Source of the DNA: Firmicutes bacterium UBA7709
GTDB taxonomy: Bacteria > Bacillota_A > Clostridia > Peptostreptococcales > Anaerovoracaceae
Direction of reading: 5' to 3'
NCBI GenBank assembly: GCA_002482405.1
Contig: DLFX01000237.1
Location: 21,361 to 27,559 of the forward strand
DNA length: 6,199 nucleotides
Numbering within the stretch: position 1 is the first letter of the stretch; the number at the start of each line of letters is the position of its first letter. Positions 6,158-6,199 of the stretch are shown here, piece after piece. The notes below the pieces were generated by a model. The model did no database searches and was not told the DNA's origin. It worked only from the letters and a program-made list of their open reading frames with translations. Made by a program: the position numbers and the translations under genes.

Positions 6158-6199
6158 ACCTTGCGGCAACGGCCTTCGGCCTCCGACTCGCTTTGCTCG
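6158..6199. repeat. GC-rich repeat-like segment running off the window
   Basis: The AT-rich promoter region changes abruptly to GC-rich sequence. It contains TTGC-G-GCAA (6161-6169), a small GGCC-TTC-GGCC hairpin (6171-6181) and CTCGCTTTGCTCG at the end. Bases 6158-6171 match 2038-2053 except for a 2-base gap (ACCTTGCG, then CC or nothing, then GCAACG). No gene with a ribosome binding site is seen; an open frame from the ATG at 6149 is short and unsupported. It may be the edge of a dispersed repeat. Confidence 0.35.

Overview
This is a bacterial window of moderate GC content. Every gene whose start is visible has a clear GGAGG-type ribosome binding site and a short leader. That, with the mix of families, would fit a Firmicute (Clostridia-like) or a similar anaerobe such as Synergistota. 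No marker gene is present, so this placement is only an inference. The window holds five protein genes, no recognisable tRNA or rRNA, no transposase and no CRISPR array.

Layout: (1) bases 2-1696, plus strand, are the 3' part of a gene for a PEP-synthase/PPDK-type nucleotide-binding protein; its 5' end lies outside the window. (2) Bases 1697-2110 hold no credible gene but are dense in repeats: a 9-bp hairpin, a symmetrical set of four 25-bp hairpin units (two direct, two inverted), and a 20-bp tandem repeat enclosed by a 15-bp inverted repeat. (3) Bases 2111-3217, minus strand, encode an Ldh2-type malate/L-lactate dehydrogenase. (4) Bases 3218-3359 are a divergent promoter region whose two predicted -35 boxes overlap. 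(5) Bases 3360-4196, plus strand, encode endonuclease IV (nfo) with all nine metal ligands. (6) Bases 4208-4918, minus strand, encode an AlkD-like DNA alkylation repair protein, 11 bp from the end of nfo. (7) Bases 4949-6001, minus strand, encode a class II aldolase with a degenerate second aldolase-like half; it lies 30 bp upstream of the alkD-like gene and probably shares its transcript. (8) Bases 6002-6199 hold the aldolase promoter, a dyad that may be an operator, and the start of a GC-rich repeat-like sequence.

How the genes may work together: the AlkD-like glycosylase and endonuclease IV perform successive steps of base excision repair (removal of an alkylated base, then cleavage of the abasic site) and sit tail to tail. 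The aldolase, the dehydrogenase and the PEP-binding protein all relate to three-carbon metabolism (aldehyde/DHAP, lactate or malate, pyruvate/PEP), but nothing in the sequence proves a shared pathway. The most unusual structure is the four-unit palindromic repeat at 1789-1993, which looks like a dispersed non-autonomous element or a structured-RNA element rather than a gene.
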